From Deltaproteobacteria bacterium (lineage in GTDB: Bacteria > Desulfobacterota > Binatia > DP-6): DNA of 64,000 nt. The stretch lies in the NCBI GenBank assembly GCA_005888095.1, contig VBKF01000090.1:1-64000 (forward strand), given 5' to 3'. Below the pieces are notes generated by a model. It was given only the letters and a program-made list of their open reading frames with translations. It was not told the origin of the DNA and did not search any database. Within the stretch, counting starts at the first letter, position 1. Every line of letters begins with the position of its first letter. Shown here one piece after another: positions 26,543 to 35,303 of the stretch. Position numbers and translations under genes: made by a program.

Positions 26543-26746
26543 TTATCCGACGCTGACCCCCGCCGGCCCCTGCTTCAGGACCCGGAGCCCCGGTCCGGAG
26601 CCGCATATACGGACGAGTAGTTCCGTCGGAAGCTTCTCGAATGCCTCCAGGGCGCCCTCCTGCCTACCGTTCGCCCAGAGTCCCCAAAAAATGGCTCCGA
26701 ACCTGCCGACCTCAGGATCTCCGAGCCCCGGTTCGCCACCGATCAC
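26543..26746 (-). pseudogene. Possible relic of a family 4 glycosyltransferase
   Basis: On the minus strand an open stretch reads FGAIFWGLWANGRQEGALEA, then FEKLPTELLVRICGSGPG and LRVLKQ. This resembles the GT4 segment in which FxGRxxxxKG...AFxxLP is followed by LxIxGxGP..LxxL. Everything before and after (acceptor domain, donor loop) is missing and the stretch is only 67 codons. It lies in a 392-base gap (26465-26856) that has no other recognisable gene and an AT-richer patch near 26510-26550. Weak evidence; a non-coding coincidence is possible. Confidence 0.3.
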
Positions 26747-26856
26747 CCTGCGCTACCCGGCGCCATCCCCTGGCCCGCTACCCATAAGCGCATAAAAGGT
26801 CGGACGCTTCGAGCCGGACGCGACAGTGCGGAAGAACCCCAGATCCCGGTTGATCC

Positions 26857-27870
26857 TTACGGCCTTTGCCAGCGCCAGCCGTTGATGACGATTGGATCGG
26901 CGACCGGTGCGGTCCCCCATCCGAAATAGAGCCAATACTGCTGTGGGGACCCGGGCACGGGAAAGGCATGCCCGGTCTGGGCGCGATAATTGGGAGCACC
27001 GTTGATTCCCGGAAACGAGGAGTCGTCGACGAAGGTGATTCCATCGGTGGATTTCAGCCGATTGATCCTAAATGGCGTACCGGAGTCGTAGAGCATCTCG
27101 TATCCGCTCGCGGTTTTCAGAACGTCGGGATTGACGTGATAGGGAAGGACCACACGGATCGGCGAGGTTGCCCGGAAGAAGTCCACCTGCGGGTTGATAG
27201 TGGCGCGTTGGACCGACCCGTCGGTTGCCGGGTCGTTGGTGTTGACGAAGAAATAGAGGTAGACGAGGCTCTCGCTGATCTTGACCGCCGATGGCGACCA
27301 GGCTCCGCCGTTGTTCAGACCGTTGTTAATCCCGATGACCAACTGCGGCGTAGACCAGGTGACACCGTCGTAGCTCGTGGCGCCGTAGGTGACGTTGTGC
27401 CCCGTCGTGTAACAGTCCGTGACGGTGGTGCAGCCAGTGAGATACATCAAATACACGAGCCGCGCGGAGGGGCTACCGGCCGGGTACGAGACCGCGATCA
27501 CCGAGGGATCGTTGAAATGATATCCGGCCGAGTTGATGACCGAGGTCGGTGCCGTCCAATTCCTCAGGTTCGTGGACGTGGAATGGTAGATGCGATCGTT
27601 TCCGTATTGGTCGCGATCGGCGCAGTTCTTCCAACCGCCGCACCACATGTGGAACAGGCCTGGTTGTGCCGCGTCCTGAAGGACCGTGGGGCTGTAGAGC
27701 TGGCTACACCCATCCTCTTGCGGGTAGATCACGGCGGTCTCCAGCACCGTATCCTGGCCTGTGATGGCATCGCTCGCCACCGGGAGGAAACACGCCACCC
27801 CAATCGCGATCAAAAGTCGTTGGGCTGGGCCGGTTGGCGTTACGAGTTGGTGACCCGATCGGATAGACAT
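26857..27870 (-). CDS. Secreted beta-propeller protein, glycosidase family 43-like fold
   Basis: A 337-residue protein with a signal peptide (hydrophobic core LLIAIGVACFLPVA, cleavage near SDA, residues about 18-35). The mature part is rich in Trp, Tyr, Asn and Asp with repeated blade-like segments (STSTNLRNWTAPTSVINSAG, GATSYDGVTWSTPQLVIG, RLKSTDGITFVDDSSF), as in five-bladed propellers of the GH43/62/117 groups. I cannot identify the three catalytic acids with certainty, so it could be a glycan-binding protein. Base composition is clearly lower in G+C (mid-50s to low 60s by eye) than most of the window, and an IS3 relic follows directly, so horizontal arrival is likely. Confidence 0.75.
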   Translation of the reverse strand: MSIRSGHQLVTPTGPAQRLLIAIGVACFLPVASDAITGQDTVLETAVIYPQEDGCSQLYSPTVLQDAAQPGLFHMWCGGWKNCADRDQYGNDRIYHSTSTNLRNWTAPTSVINSAGYHFNDPSVIAVSYPAGSPSARLVYLMYLTGCTTVTDCYTTGHNVTYGATSYDGVTWSTPQLVIGINNGLNNGGAWSPSAVKISESLVYLYFFVNTNDPATDGSVQRATINPQVDFFRATSPIRVVLPYHVNPDVLKTASGYEMLYDSGTPFRINRLKSTDGITFVDDSSFPGINGAPNYRAQTGHAFPVPGSPQQYWLYFGWGTAPVADPIVINGWRWQRP

Positions 27871-27903
27871 GGACCCGAATGCCGAACCGAGAGCTGATGC
27901 TCT

Positions 27904-28100
27904 CTATGACCAGGACTCCCTCACCTGGCGTCTCGCGGCCGGCGCTACAGCTTTCGCTGGAGGACGTCCTTGATCGCGGCGTCCTCGAGCCCGGGCTCCG
28001 CGTACATGCGCTTCAGCTTCGCGTCTCGGCTTCGAGTTCCTTCGTCCGCCGAAGCTCCGCGACCGAAGTGCCCGCGGACTTCGAGCGCCACACAGCAGGT
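27904..28100 (-). mobile_element. IS3-family insertion sequence relic (end of orfA, start of orfB)
   Basis: Minus strand, from 28100 downward: VWRSKSAGTSVAELRRTKEL then EAETR in one frame, a one-base shift, then KLKRMYAEPGLEDAAIKDVL and QRKL with a stop at 27945. This is the familiar end of IS3 orfA, the leucine-zipper region (consensus like ENRRLKRMYAELALENAAIKDVL). In an overlapping frame the beginning of orfB is recognisable as KAVAPAARRQVRESW, ending at a stop at 27904. The HTH part of orfA, the DDE domain of orfB and both terminal repeats are missing, so it cannot move. Between the next gene's stop (28166) and 28100 I see nothing else. Confidence 0.75.
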
Positions 28101-28165
28101 CCGCCACTGGGACTCCCGCCGCGGTCGGCGATGCCTCACGGCCACTCGCCCGGACCCGCGGCGGC

Positions 28166-31100
28166 TCAGCCCACTTGCGCCCGCTGCTCGACGGTCGCGC
28201 CGCCGAGGTAGCGCACGATCGGTTCGACCACGGTGCGCCAGTGAAAACGGGGCCGGATGCCGGGGACGTTGGCGGCAATCGCGTGGCGCGCGGCGGGGTC
28301 GTTGGCGAGTGCGAGGATGGCATCGCGCATCGGCCCGACCTCGGCGCCGGGCAGCACCACGCCAAGCCGGTGGCGTTCGATCAGCTCGGCCATGTCGTCC
28401 CCCGCGTTCACGAGCATCGGCAGCCCGGCCCAGATGTAGTCGAGCACGCGCGTGCGCGCGGAGATCTCGGTCTCGAAATTGGCCGGCTGGCAGTAGACGC
28501 CGAGGTCGGCCTCGAGCAGGTAGTCGGCGCGGCGCGCGTAGGGGACCGGGTACTCGTTGAAGATGACACTGCGGCCGAGCGCGTGCAGCTCCTCGGCCAG
28601 CTCGCGGGCGCGGCGCGCCATGCGCGAGGGCTCGCCGCCCGGGCGGCGGTAGAAGGAGAAGAAGAGCTTCACCCGCGGATCCTCGCGATGCGCCTCGTGC
28701 ACGGCGCGGATCAGTGTGAGCGGGTCGAGCCAGTCCCAGATTCCGCCGAACCAGATGAGCACGAAGTCGTCGTGGCCGATCCCGGGCACGCGGCCGCGCA
28801 GCACCATCTGGCTCTTGGTCGGCGGCTCTTCCGGGATGCCGAAGCCGACCACGTCGATCAGGCTGCGGAACTCGCGGTCGGCCTCGCCGGGCCCCCGCGT
28901 GAGCCGGCCGCAAGCGGTGAGCATGCCGAGCCAGTAGAGCCGCTGGCGCTCGTTGCCGCAGACGAAAAAGCTGGCGCGCAGGAGCGCCTCGCGGATGATC
29001 TGCGTCGCGAACTCGTACTCACGCGGTCCGACGTCGAGGTTCTCGACGTGGATCGGTGTCACCATGTCGGCGATGATCGGCTGCCCAGCGCGGTCGAGGT
29101 CGGGGTAGCGGTGGAGCACGTCGCCCTGGACGAGAATCGCGGCGTGGCGGTCAGCCAGCGCGGCGGCCGCCCCGCCGAGCGGAGGGAGCGAGACCAGCTC
29201 GAAGCCGCGGCCGCGGAGATCGGCGGGGAGCACGTGAGGAACGGCGAGCGTAACGCGCAGCCCGTGAGCCGCGAGCGAGGTCGCCATCTCGTAATGCCGC
29301 ATGCCGAGCCCGATGCGGACGTCGCCGATCACGTCGGGGGTGACGACGAGGAGGTCGCGCGCGGCTGGGAGGCGGACGCCCTGGTAGCCGAGCTCGTAAA
29401 CGAGCGTGCCGGGCACCGGCCGCCCGTCGACCTGGAGCCCCTCCGCGCGGTCCGTCCGGCACCACAGCGTCACGCCGTCTCCCGGGCGGGCGTCTGGGCT
29501 CGAGACCGCGATCGTGAAGCGCCGCCCCGCCGCGTCGCGGATCGGCTCGAAGACGAAAGTGTGCATGCGGTTGTCGGTGAACTCCTCGGCGGGCAGGACC
29601 ACTTGGCGCAGCGCCTGCCCCGTTCCGTCGCGCACGAGCACCTCGAGCCGGCTGCGGTTGCGGCGGGCGAAGGTGCCGATCTTCAGGCGCACGCGGGCGA
29701 GGCCATCGTGCGCGCCCGTCACCTCCTGCTCGAGGCGCCGGCCGTGGACGAGCTCGCCGGGCGCGACCTCCGTGCCGTCGTCGCTGGCCGCCGCGCCTGC
29801 AAAGGCGGCGAGCGCCGGCTGCGCCGCAGCCGTGACGGCCGGGGATCCGCCGGCGAGCCGCGCCCGCGCGATCCGCATCGCCTTGCGGACGATGCGCTCG
29901 GGCAGCCCCCCGCGCGTGACGAACCACTCGACCGCCCCCGCGAGCCGGCTCAGCAGCTCGACGCCCCGGCCGGCGACCTGTACGAGCTGGTGCACGTCGG
30001 CCTCGAGCGCACTGCGCTCCCTGGATCCGGCGCCCGAAAGCAGCTGCGACCGCCCGGCGGCGGCCGTGCGCTCGCGGCTCTCGCGCTCGAGCGCTTCGGT
30101 AGCCGCTCCCACGCGCTGTGCGACGGTGTCCAGCTGGCGTTGGAGATCCTCCCACATCTGTCCGAAGAACATGACCGCCTGCCCGAGGACCGGTCGGTGC
30201 GCTGGCGGGAAGCCGGTGCGCTCGAGCGCCAGCTCGGTCATGCTGCGCAGCCCGGCCGCGTGGGCTCGCAGCCGCAGCTCGGCCACTGCCTTGTTCCACA
30301 GCAGCGTGTCGCGCGTCGTGGGCTCCATCGGCTCGTCGCGGCCGAGCAGCTCCTCGAAGAGCGCGAGCGCCTCGGCCGCCCGGTCACCGTGGAGCAGCGC
30401 GATACCTTCGTGGAGGCGGGCGCGAGCGAACCACCCCGACCCGAAGAGGCCCGGGAAACTCTCCTGGAGCGCGCTCAGATGCGCGGCGACGGCGAAGTCG
30501 CGCCGCGCCGCGTCCGGGTCCCGGGCATGGAGGAGCGCCACCATGCCCCGGTAGAAGTGGTACCGCCCGACCGAGGCCGGTACCCGGCGCATCAGCTCGA
30601 GCAGCCCCTCCCGCCGCAGCCCGAGCGCCGTCTCGGGCCGAAAGCCCGCTGCCGCCAGCAGCCTGTCCATCGCGGCGAGGTGCGGCCCGGCGTCGGCGAA
30701 ACGGCCCGCGTTGACGGTGTGCTCGATCAGCCGATGGAGCGCGCCGGCGTAGAGGCTGTCTCCCGGTGTCGCCGGGTGCGCCGCGAGCAGCGTACGGAGA
30801 TACCACTCGACGAGGACACCGCCGCCCGCCTGCACCCCGGCCCATTCGAGCTCAGCGGGGATGCGTCCCGGCTCGCGGGCGGCGACAGCGATCATACGCT
30901 GCCGGCCCGTGGAGCCCTCGCTGAGGAAGGTTCGTACGTCGCGCAGGCCGCGACGACCGAGCAGGAGCCGCAGCGAGGCCGGGGAGAGGATGTTCAGGTG
31001 GAAGCCCGGGCCGAATGACTCGTACCACTGGAGCTCCGTCCGCCCGCCGTCGGCCAGCACCTCGGCGTTCGGCGTGGTGAGCACGAGGAAGCCCTCTGGG

Positions 31101-31651
31101 GCGAGCGGCGCGAGCAACGTGTCGACGAAGGCGTCGGGGTCTGGCACGTGCTCGAGCACCTCGGAGGCGATGACGACATCCGCGCAGCCCGGCACTCGCG
31201 CCTCCTCGAGCCGCGCGCGCTCGAGCCGCACACCGAGCTGCTCGCGGCCGAGGTCGGCGAACTCCGAGGGCTCGACGCCGATGGCCTCCCACCCGAGCGC
31301 CTGGGCCATGTGCACGGCGAAGCCGAAGCCCGGGCCCGCCTCGAGGTAGCGAACTGGCCGCTCGGGCTGGCCGACGAGCATACGAGCGAGATGGAGCAGG
31401 CAGGCCATGAACTGGAGCCCCGCCTCGGCCTCGACGTACACCTTGACGCGCACTGCGAGATCGACGCCCGCGGCGTTCTCCCCGCGGTCGTCGAGCGGCA
31501 CCGGCACTGCGTCGAGCACGGTCGCGCACGCCGCGCACCGGAAGAAGTGGTGCGGCTCGCCGGTCATGGCGGCGTGGGTCGCCAGGAAGGCGAGGGCGCG
31601 GCTGCCGCACAGGCGGCAGCGGGTGACGAGGGGCGGCGGTGGGTCGGTCAT
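28166..31651 (-). CDS. Methyltransferase - helical linker - GT4 fusion protein
   Basis: A 1161-residue protein. Residues 8-45 are a zinc ribbon (CRLCG...FRCAAC). Residues about 95-250 are a SAM methyltransferase (VRYLEAGPGFGFAVHMAQAL, VVIASEVLEHVPDPDAF, FLVLTTPNAEVL). Residues about 260-560 are helical and TPR-like. A coiled-coil and beta-rich linker follows, then from about 765 a GT-B transferase (LLVVTPDVIGDVRIGLGMRH, VLIWFGGIWDWLDPLTLIRA, DYIWAGLPMLVNAGDDMAEL). The Zn-ribbon plus methyltransferase resembles C-methyltransferases acting on dTDP-sugars, but the overall chain suggests a multifunctional glycan-modifying enzyme. The start is ATG 31651, which overlaps a stop codon belonging to a relic ABC ATPase upstream. 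Confidence 0.88.
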   Translation of the reverse strand: MTDPPPPLVTRCRLCGSRALAFLATHAAMTGEPHHFFRCAACATVLDAVPVPLDDRGENAAGVDLAVRVKVYVEAEAGLQFMACLLHLARMLVGQPERPVRYLEAGPGFGFAVHMAQALGWEAIGVEPSEFADLGREQLGVRLERARLEEARVPGCADVVIASEVLEHVPDPDAFVDTLLAPLAPEGFLVLTTPNAEVLADGGRTELQWYESFGPGFHLNILSPASLRLLLGRRGLRDVRTFLSEGSTGRQRMIAVAAREPGRIPAELEWAGVQAGGGVLVEWYLRTLLAAHPATPGDSLYAGALHRLIEHTVNAGRFADAGPHLAAMDRLLAAAGFRPETALGLRREGLLELMRRVPASVGRYHFYRGMVALLHARDPDAARRDFAVAAHLSALQESFPGLFGSGWFARARLHEGIALLHGDRAAEALALFEELLGRDEPMEPTTRDTLLWNKAVAELRLRAHAAGLRSMTELALERTGFPPAHRPVLGQAVMFFGQMWEDLQRQLDTVAQRVGAATEALERESRERTAAAGRSQLLSGAGSRERSALEADVHQLVQVAGRGVELLSRLAGAVEWFVTRGGLPERIVRKAMRIARARLAGGSPAVTAAAQPALAAFAGAAASDDGTEVAPGELVHGRRLEQEVTGAHDGLARVRLKIGTFARRNRSRLEVLVRDGTGQALRQVVLPAEEFTDNRMHTFVFEPIRDAAGRRFTIAVSSPDARPGDGVTLWCRTDRAEGLQVDGRPVPGTLVYELGYQGVRLPAARDLLVVTPDVIGDVRIGLGMRHYEMATSLAAHGLRVTLAVPHVLPADLRGRGFELVSLPPLGGAAAALADRHAAILVQGDVLHRYPDLDRAGQPIIADMVTPIHVENLDVGPREYEFATQIIREALLRASFFVCGNERQRLYWLGMLTACGRLTRGPGEADREFRSLIDVVGFGIPEEPPTKSQMVLRGRVPGIGHDDFVLIWFGGIWDWLDPLTLIRAVHEAHREDPRVKLFFSFYRRPGGEPSRMARRARELAEELHALGRSVIFNEYPVPYARRADYLLEADLGVYCQPANFETEISARTRVLDYIWAGLPMLVNAGDDMAELIERHRLGVVLPGAEVGPMRDAILALANDPAARHAIAANVPGIRPRFHWRTVVEPIVRYLGGATVEQRAQVG

Positions 31652-31791
31652 CGACCGACCGCGACGGCGCCCGGCTCGACGCTCGAGGCGACCGCACCCG
31701 TCCGCTCGCTGAATGCACGGACCGCCGCGGACGGACCGTCGGCTTCTATCCGCCCGACCGCCATCCACACCGCGCGTTCGCAGATCACCGG
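31648..31791 (-). pseudogene. 3' remnant of a Wzt-like ABC-transporter ATPase
   Basis: Minus-strand codons ending at TGA 31648-31650 spell VICERAVWMAVGRIEADGPS then AAVRAFSERTGAVAS. The intact wzt at 34509 reads QLCEHVVWLNEGRVVADGPA then RQVVDAFVSRSAPVA at its C-terminus, an obvious match in content and position. Upstream the similarity stops and a TGA at 31822-31824 closes the frame, so the nucleotide-binding domain is gone. Its stop overlaps the next gene's ATG as ATGA, the coupling used throughout the locus. The rest of this 316-base gap (31792-31967) shows no recognisable gene. Confidence 0.65.
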
Positions 31792-31967
31792 CGGGCGATC
31801 TAGCACACGCTCGCGCGGCTGTCATAGAGCCGATACGCGGAAGACCACCGCGCGGCGGAACTCCTCAGACGGAACGCCGGAGTTGAACGACAGCACCGTG
31901 CAACATAAAAAGGCCGCCTGTTCTCCGCCACCTCGTGCAAGGCCCGCTCGGAACGGGGGCCGGAGGG

Positions 31968-34496
31968 ATGAGCAGCGCTCATCACGAACTCCCGCATCGC
32001 GAGGCGGGGGGGGGCACGCCCGCGCAGGAGCGCCGTCCACCTGCCGCGCGCCCCGACGAGGCGCGGGCCGATCTCGAGTGCCTCGTCGGTGACCTGAGCG
32101 AGCAGCAGTTCACCCCGGAACGGCAGATCGACGCGCTCTCGTGGCGGCTCACGCTCCTCGAAGGCGCGCCCGGCATGCGGCGGTTCGTCCGCAGCGTCTG
32201 GCGCGCACTCCGCCGCAGGCAGGTCGTCTTGACGCCGCGGCCCTCGAACGACGTGGTGTACCGGGATGCGGCAGCCAGCGAGTGGGAGTCCGTCGGGAGC
32301 GACCCGGGCCTCGAGCTCGTGCCCCGCGGCCGCTACCCGACGGGTTGGGTCCAGCTCGACTTCGAGCTTGTGAGCGGCGTGGCTGGAGCGCGCCCGCCGC
32401 TTCTCCATGTCGGACGCGGAGGGGGGTACACGCCGAGCGGATGCATTCGGCTGCCGTGGCCTGAGGGCGGGCGCATTCGGGCGGTGGCGAACCTCGCGAC
32501 GGTCGTGCACTCGCTCCGCCTAGACCCGCTCGACCGGCCCGGCACGTTCCGGCTGGGGCGCCTCGCGATTCGGGAGATGGGACGCCCCGAGGTGGGGCTG
32601 CGGCTGGCGGTGCCCGCCCTCTGGTCGCTCATGCGTCGGCCGCGTCGCATCCCAGGGGCGGTAGCCGACCTCGTATCGCTCCTGCGGGCAGGCGGCCTTC
32701 AGGCGCTCAAGAACCGGATGGTCGGCAAGGACCAGGTCGATAGCCAAGCGGTGCGCTACAGCGATTGGGTGGCGGCCTTCGACACGCTCGCGCCCGCGGA
32801 TCGAGTCGCGATCACTCGCCGCCTCGAGGCGCTCCCCAACCGGCCGCTCCTCTCGGTCGTCATGCCCGCCTACAACACCCCCCGGCGCTGGCTCACGCGT
32901 GCCATCGAGTCGGTCCGGGCTCAGCTCTACCCCGAGTGGGAGCTGTGCGTCGCCAACGACGCCTCGACGGCTCCACACGTGCGCCGTGTGCTCGACGCGT
33001 ATGCCCGGCGCGATCCGCGCGTTCGGGTCGTGCACCGCGAGACGAACGGGCATATCTCCGAGGCATCGAACAGCGCGCTCGCAGTCGCGCGCGGAGACTA
33101 CGTCGTCCTCATGGACAGCGATGACCAGCTGCCCCCGCACGCGCTGTACGTCGTCGCCGAGCAGCTCTGCGCGCACCCCGAGACCGATCTCCTCTACAGC
33201 GACGAGGACAAGATCGACGAGCGCGGGCGCCGCTTCGGCGCGTACTTCAAACCTGACTGGAACCCCGACCTCTTCCTGTCGCAAAATTACTTCTCGCATC
33301 TCGGCGTCTACCGCACCTCGCTCGTTCGGGAGGTTGGCGGCTTCCGGTCGGTCACTGACGGCAGCCAGGACTATGATCTCGCGCTCCGCTGCGTCGCGCG
33401 CACACGGGCCGAGCGCATCCGCCACGTGCCGCACGTCCTCTACCACTGGCGGGCGATCGAGGGCTCGGGCGCGATGGCCGCCGACGCCAAAGCATACGCG
33501 CACCCGGCAGCCGAGCGAGCGGTGCGCGATCTCGTCGCCGTGATCGACCGGCGAATCGAGGTATCAGCCGGCCCCTTTCCCACGACTTACCGAGTGCGAT
33601 GGCCGCTCCCGGTCGAGCCGTTGCTCGTCTCGCTCATCGTGCCGATGCGCAACGGTCGGGCGGTCCTGGAGCGGTGCGTGGAGAGCGTGCTCGGCCGGAC
33701 GAACTACCCGCGGCTGGAGCTGCTCGTGGTCGACAACCAGGCTGACGATCCGGCGACGCTCCAGTACCTGGCCTCGCTCGCGCAGAGCGGTCGAGCGCGA
33801 GTGCTGCGTTACGACCGACCCTTCAACCACTCCGCGATCAACAACTTTGCCGCCCGGGCCGCGCGCGGCACCGTGCTCGGGCTGGTCAACGACGACATCG
33901 AAGTCATCGGCCCCGGCTGGCTTTCGGAAATGGTGTCGCAGGCGCTCCGCCCGGGGATCGGAGCCGTGGGCGCGCGCCTCCTGTACGCGAATGACACCGT
34001 GCAGCACGCCGGCATCGTGACCGGTCTCAATGGCCTCGCCGGCCACGTGCACCGCTACCTGCCGTCTGAGGAAGGGGGGTATTTCGGCCGCGCCCGCCTC
34101 GTCCAGAACGTGTCCGCAGTCACGGGGGCGTGCCTGGTCGTCCGGCGAGAAGTTTTCGAGCAGGTGGGCGGGCTCGACGAACACAACCTGCCCGTCGCCT
34201 TCAACGACGTCGACTTCTGCCTGCGCCTCGAGGAAGCGGGGTACCGCAACCTGTTCACGCCCTACGCCGAGCTCTACCACCACGAGCCACTCGGCCGGGG
34301 CGCGGACGACACCCCGGAGAAGCGCGGGCGCTTCCAGCGAGAGTTCGATTACATGCTGCGGCGTTGGGGGGACCGGCTGCGGGGCGATCGCTACTACAGC
34401 CCGAACCTGTCCCTCGGCACCGAGGTGGTGGAGATCGCGTGGCCGCCGCGGGCCGAGAAGCCGTGGCTCGAAGCCGCCGCCAGCGCTACGCGCTGA
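31968..34496 (+). CDS. Double family 2 glycosyltransferase with N-terminal extension
   Basis: About 842 residues. The N-terminal 280 residues hold a short coiled-coil-like stretch and a beta-rich region of unknown function. Residues about 290-520 are a first GT2 domain (VVMPAYNTPRRWLTRAIESV, VLMDSDDQLPPHAL, YSDEDKID). Residues about 550-800 are a second (LIVPMRNGRAVLERCVESVL, VDNQADDP, LVNDDIEVIGPGWL, AFNDVDFCLRLEEAGY). The domain pair is close to the C-terminal half of the gene at 22682. The start is uncertain: ATG 31968 has GGAGGG immediately adjacent, which is too close for an ideal ribosome site, and GTG 31935 is possible. It ends 12 bases from the convergent wzt. Confidence 0.86.
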   Translation: MSSAHHELPHREAGGGTPAQERRPPAARPDEARADLECLVGDLSEQQFTPERQIDALSWRLTLLEGAPGMRRFVRSVWRALRRRQVVLTPRPSNDVVYRDAAASEWESVGSDPGLELVPRGRYPTGWVQLDFELVSGVAGARPPLLHVGRGGGYTPSGCIRLPWPEGGRIRAVANLATVVHSLRLDPLDRPGTFRLGRLAIREMGRPEVGLRLAVPALWSLMRRPRRIPGAVADLVSLLRAGGLQALKNRMVGKDQVDSQAVRYSDWVAAFDTLAPADRVAITRRLEALPNRPLLSVVMPAYNTPRRWLTRAIESVRAQLYPEWELCVANDASTAPHVRRVLDAYARRDPRVRVVHRETNGHISEASNSALAVARGDYVVLMDSDDQLPPHALYVVAEQLCAHPETDLLYSDEDKIDERGRRFGAYFKPDWNPDLFLSQNYFSHLGVYRTSLVREVGGFRSVTDGSQDYDLALRCVARTRAERIRHVPHVLYHWRAIEGSGAMAADAKAYAHPAAERAVRDLVAVIDRRIEVSAGPFPTTYRVRWPLPVEPLLVSLIVPMRNGRAVLERCVESVLGRTNYPRLELLVVDNQADDPATLQYLASLAQSGRARVLRYDRPFNHSAINNFAARAARGTVLGLVNDDIEVIGPGWLSEMVSQALRPGIGAVGARLLYANDTVQHAGIVTGLNGLAGHVHRYLPSEEGGYFGRARLVQNVSAVTGACLVVRREVFEQVGGLDEHNLPVAFNDVDFCLRLEEAGYRNLFTPYAELYHHEPLGRGADDTPEKRGRFQREFDYMLRRWGDRLRGDRYYSPNLSLGTEVVEIAWPPRAEKPWLEAAASATR

Positions 34497-34508
34497 TGCG
34501 CCGCCGGC

Positions 34509-35303
34509 TCAGCTCGCCGCCGCAGCCACCGGCGCCGAGCGCGACACGAACGCGTCGACGACCTGCCGCGCCGGTCCGTCCGCCACCACGCGCCCCTCGT
34601 TGAGCCAGACGACGTGCTCGCAGAGCTGGAGGATCGATTCGGGCGAGTGGGATACCAGGACGAGCGTCGTGCCGCGTCGCATGATGCTCTCGATGCGCTC
34701 CGTGCACTTCCGCTGGAACTCGATGTCGCCGACCGAAAGGACCTCGTCGACGAGCAGGATGTCGGGCTCGACGTCGGTCGCGATGGCGAACCCGAGCCGC
34801 GCCACCATGCCCGTCGAGTAGGTGCGCACTGGCGCGTCGATGAAGTCGCCGAGCTCGGAGAATGCAACGATGCGCTCGAACCGCCGCTGCATCTCGCGGC
34901 GCGACCGCCCGAGGATCGCCCCGTTCAAGAAGACGTTCTCGCGGCCCGAGAGCTCCGTGTCGAAACCGGCCCCGAGCTCGAGCAGGGGAGCGACGTGGCC
35001 GTTCACCGTCACGTCACCGCCCGTCGGACGGAGCACCCGGGCGATCACCTTCATCAGTGTGGTCTTGCCGGCCCCATTCCGGCCGATGATGCCGAGGGAC
35101 GCGCCGCGCGGAATGCGCACGCTCACTTGCGCAAGCGCGTCCAGCTCGTGGTAGACCACGCTGCCGCGGAGCCACTTGATCGCGAACTCCTTGAAGGTCG
35201 GGATCCGCTCCCGCGGCACGCGGTAGCGGACGGAGACGTCCCGGAGCTCGATCGCGAGGGTGCTGGCCGGCACGGTCTCAGACCAGGTAGGCGATCCGGT
35301 CAC
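34509..35303 (-). CDS. wzt: ABC-type polysaccharide exporter, ATP-binding subunit
   Basis: Powers export of a lipid-linked glycan across the inner membrane together with the permease encoded just upstream. Walker A is GRNGAGKTT, the signature region is VRTYSTGMVARLGFAIA (the Wzt/TagH-type YSxGM in place of LSGGQ), Walker B is DILLVDEVLSVGD and the H-loop is LVSHS. With about 264 residues it lacks the roughly 150-residue C-terminal glycan-binding domain of O9a-type Wzt, so export should not depend on recognition of a terminal cap by this subunit. GTG 35303 overlaps wzm by 26 bases. GTG 35273, 4 bases after the wzm stop, is equally plausible as start. Confidence 0.93.
   Translation of the reverse strand: MTGSPTWSETVPASTLAIELRDVSVRYRVPRERIPTFKEFAIKWLRGSVVYHELDALAQVSVRIPRGASLGIIGRNGAGKTTLMKVIARVLRPTGGDVTVNGHVAPLLELGAGFDTELSGRENVFLNGAILGRSRREMQRRFERIVAFSELGDFIDAPVRTYSTGMVARLGFAIATDVEPDILLVDEVLSVGDIEFQRKCTERIESIMRRGTTLVLVSHSPESILQLCEHVVWLNEGRVVADGPARQVVDAFVSRSAPVAAAAS

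Noticed and set aside
26753-26935. 60-codon minus-strand frame overlapping the 3' end of the propeller gene
   Set aside because: It overlaps a convincing gene and shows no motif beyond a vague resemblance to transferase sequence.
28175-31018. 947-codon plus-strand frame opposite the methyltransferase-GT4 fusion
   Set aside because: Shadow of the minus-strand gene, whose SAM and GT-B motifs are clear.
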